From DATARH01 sp050181375 (GTDB lineage: Bacteria > Pseudomonadota > Alphaproteobacteria > ATCC43930 > CGMCC-115725), in assembly GCA_050181375.1 (NCBI GenBank), contig JBFXDF010000210.1:1-6967 (forward strand): a DNA stretch of 6,967 bases. The letters run 5' to 3'. The position numbers were made by a program, and so were the translations under genes. Below the pieces are notes generated by a model. The model did no database searches and had not been told where the DNA came from. It saw only the letters and a program-made list of their open reading frames with translations. This document shows, piece after piece, positions 5,458-6,967 of this stretch (positions within the stretch are counted from its first letter, which is position 1; every line of letters starts with the position of its first letter).

Positions 5458-6513
5458 GTGGCCGACAAGATCATCCGCATTCTGAGCATCGATGGCGGCG
5501 GCATCAGGGGGATCATTCCGGCCCGCATCCTGCAGCGCATCGAGGAGGCGACCGGCAAGCCCGCCCGCGACCTGTTCCACATGATTGCCGGCACCTCGAC
5601 CGGCGGCATCATCGGCTGCGGCCTGATGATCGGCAAATCGGCCCGGCAGATGGGCGATCTTTACGCGGCGGAAGGCGGCGACATATTCCATCGTTCGCTG
5701 TGGGAACGGGTCACCACGGTGGACGGGCTGAGCAACCCCGATTACGACCCGGCGCCGCTCGAGCGGGTGCTCTACCGCGAGCTCGGCGATGCCTGGCTGT
5801 CGCAGGTAAGCGGCGCCGAACTGCTGGTGCCGAGCTATGCGATCCAGCTGCCGTTTTCGGTGCCGGGCGACGCGCCGGGAATGCTTTTTCCGCGGATGCC
5901 GTATTTCTTCAAATCATGGAAGGCGCGCGGCATCGATCTCGGACTCGACGAAACCGCCGTCCAGCATGATTTCGCGTTGCGCTCGATCTGCCGGGCGACC
6001 TCCGCGGCGCCGACCTATTTCCCGCCGGCGCTGATCGCAAACCGCCGGGGCGAGCAATATGGAATGATCGATGGCGGCGTATTCGCCAACAACCCGTCAA
6101 TGTGCGCGCTGGTCTCGGCCTACAAACTGTTTCCGCACGCCGACGATTTCATGGTCGTTTCACTCGGCACGGGATCGCTGGAGCGGCCGATCCCGTACGA
6201 CAAGGCGAAAGATTGGGGGCTTGTGCATTGGGCGCGGCCGATCCTCAACGTGCTGATGGACGGCAACGCCGACACGGTAACCTATCAGCTGGATCAGATA
6301 CTGGAGGAGTCGCATTTCCGTTTCGACATCTCGCTCGGCGAAAGCCCGAAACAGGACCCGAACACGGTCAACGAGGATTTCGACGACGCCTCCCCCGACA
6401 ACATCCGCCGCATCGAGGGCAAGGCGAATACACTGGCGCTGGCAATGGCAGCGGAGCTGCAAGAAGTCGTCGACGAATTGAAGCAGGACAAATGGGATCC
6501 GTCGCAGCCGTGA
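5458..6513 (+). CDS. patatin-like phospholipase, CapV-like
   Basis: A 351-residue serine acyl hydrolase of the patatin family, predicted to cleave acyl chains from membrane phospholipids. The catalytic set is complete: oxyanion-hole motif DGGGIRG (residues 12-18), nucleophile elbow GTSTGG with Ser47 (45-50), and the dyad Asp205 in MIDGGVFANNP (203-213). CRATSAAPTYFPP (178-190) is the usual block just before the catalytic Asp. There is no signal peptide or membrane helix, so it is cytosolic or peripheral. The opening ILSIDGGGIRGIIPARIL and the overall length resemble CBASS CapV effectors as well as stand-alone bacterial patatins. The GTG at 5458 is chosen because GGAGG lies 5 nt upstream and MADKIIRILSIDGGG fits the family; the upstream ATG at 5428 lacks a site. 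No cyclic-nucleotide synthase or ubiquitin-like accessory gene is in the window, so a defence role is not supported here. Confidence 0.9.
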   Translation: MADKIIRILSIDGGGIRGIIPARILQRIEEATGKPARDLFHMIAGTSTGGIIGCGLMIGKSARQMGDLYAAEGGDIFHRSLWERVTTVDGLSNPDYDPAPLERVLYRELGDAWLSQVSGAELLVPSYAIQLPFSVPGDAPGMLFPRMPYFFKSWKARGIDLGLDETAVQHDFALRSICRATSAAPTYFPPALIANRRGEQYGMIDGGVFANNPSMCALVSAYKLFPHADDFMVVSLGTGSLERPIPYDKAKDWGLVHWARPILNVLMDGNADTVTYQLDQILEESHFRFDISLGESPKQDPNTVNEDFDDASPDNIRRIEGKANTLALAMAAELQEVVDELKQDKWDPSQP

Positions 6514-6625
6514 GCGCGGTATGGCTTAGGGCGTTGCGGAGGCAAAAAGCATTCAAATACGTGCGGCGGACAGCAAACAGGCTGGCGGCGCGGAACGGTT
6601 GGCTGATCCGCGATACGCCTGCGCG

Positions 6626-6799
6626 CTAAAAAATCGCCGCCCCGACCAGCAGGGCGATAATCAGGAAGATTACGAACAGCACGATAAAGATAAAAAACAG
6701 TATCTTCGCGATCCCGGCCGCCGCCGAGGCAATTCCGGTAAACCCGAACAGCGCGGCGATGACCGCGATGACAAGAAAGAACAGGGCGAGTTTGAGCAT
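6626..6799 (-). CDS. DUF1328 (YtjA-type) small membrane protein
   Basis: A 57-residue, almost entirely hydrophobic protein starting MLKLALFFLVIAVIAALFGFTG. The second half, AKILFFIFIVLFVIFLIIALLVG, gives a second transmembrane helix. The FGFTGIASAAAGIAKILF block is diagnostic of DUF1328 (YtjA family), whose function is unknown. The ATG at 6799 is preceded by GGAGA with a 7-nt gap. The frame stays open upstream, joining the transposase remnant without a stop, so an upstream-extended fusion is possible in principle; the ATG with its ribosome-binding site and the normal family length argue for the short form. It converges on the patatin gene, 112 bp apart, with no clear terminator between them. 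Its natural promoter region seems to be replaced by insertion-sequence DNA. Confidence 0.9.
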   Translation of the reverse strand: MLKLALFFLVIAVIAALFGFTGIASAAAGIAKILFFIFIVLFVIFLIIALLVGAAIF

Positions 6800-6819
6800 T
6801 GCGTTTCTCCGGAGGCCAG

Positions 6820-6967
6820 GCGCGCGGGCCAAGCCCGCGATCGTGTTGTGTCCCGGCAGGTTGTGGAGGATCTCGGCGGGGGCTTTGTGGCCGAGGCATC
6901 GCAATCGGGTGCGATTGTAGTGATCGACGAAGGCGTGGATGAAGGCGTTGCGCTGGGCGTGGTCGGC
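6820..6967 (-). mobile_element. IS481-like transposase remnant, C-terminal end (runs off window)
   Basis: Translation of the minus strand from the window edge gives ADHAQRNAFIHAFVDHYN followed by RTRLRCLGHKAPAEILHNL and then PGHNTIAG. The FVDHYNRTRLRCLG and KAPAEILHNLPGHNT blocks match the C-terminal end of the integrase-core domain in IS481-type DDE transposases, after the catalytic glutamate. The catalytic residues themselves would be outside the window. No stop codon ends the transposase frame: it continues in frame into the DUF1328 gene. The left limit at about 6820 is an estimate from where the transposase-like similarity fades; I could not find a terminal inverted repeat or target duplication. 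A 7-bp hairpin, CGCGGGC (6823-6829) with GCCCGCG (6833-6839), lies near that limit. Whether the element is intact cannot be judged here. Confidence 0.75.

Noticed and set aside
5311..5691. N-terminal extension of the FAD oxidoreductase to an upstream start at 5691
   Set aside because: The extra residues lie antisense to the patatin N-terminus, have no family similarity, and would precede the dinucleotide-binding fold by more than 120 residues.
6514..6625. Terminator or gene between patatin and DUF1328
   Set aside because: Only a 6-bp stem (CGCGGA 6589-6594 with TCCGCG 6607-6612) with a 12-nt loop and no T run; the frames crossing it are shadows.

Overview
The window is GC-rich and densely coding. 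Gene content and sequence style suggest an alphaproteobacterial chromosome, probably Hyphomicrobiales or Rhodospirillales. That placement is an inference from gene families and codon bias, because no rRNA or other phylogenetic marker is present. I do not see a complete, clearly novel multi-gene system. The unusual material lies in the intergenic repeats and at the right edge.

Left block (1-1776, + strand): the C-terminal part of a DUF455 ferritin-like protein overlaps the start of a periplasmic substrate-binding protein (NMT1/SsuA type) by 22 bp. A short three-helix membrane protein of the CBU_0592 type follows. The substrate-binding protein has no permease or ATPase gene beside it here.

Purine block (1739-3330, - strand): purE and purK are joined by an ATGA stop/start overlap. 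They encode the two-step carboxylation of AIR to CAIR through N5-CAIR. The end of purK overlaps the end of the convergent membrane-protein gene by 38 bp.

Intergenic block (3331-3909): about 580 bp with no convincing gene. It holds a perfect 13-bp tandem duplication and nested inverted repeats built from TTCCCTG/CAGGGAA and TTTGCTGC/GCAGCAAA.

Central block (3910-5310): a 63-residue membrane ORF (+) converges on an FAD-dependent oxidoreductase (-) of the L-2-hydroxyglutarate dehydrogenase/DAO type. Between them lie two copies of one palindromic repeat, in opposite orientation, with a compensatory base-pair change in the stem.

Right block (5311-6967): a patatin-like phospholipase (+) is divergent from the oxidoreductase, and both are best started at GTG codons with good Shine-Dalgarno sequences. 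The phospholipase resembles CBASS CapV effectors, but no nucleotide cyclase gene is visible. A small DUF1328 membrane protein (-) converges on it. Immediately upstream of DUF1328 is the C-terminal end of an IS481-like transposase, whose reading frame runs without a stop into the DUF1328 ORF.
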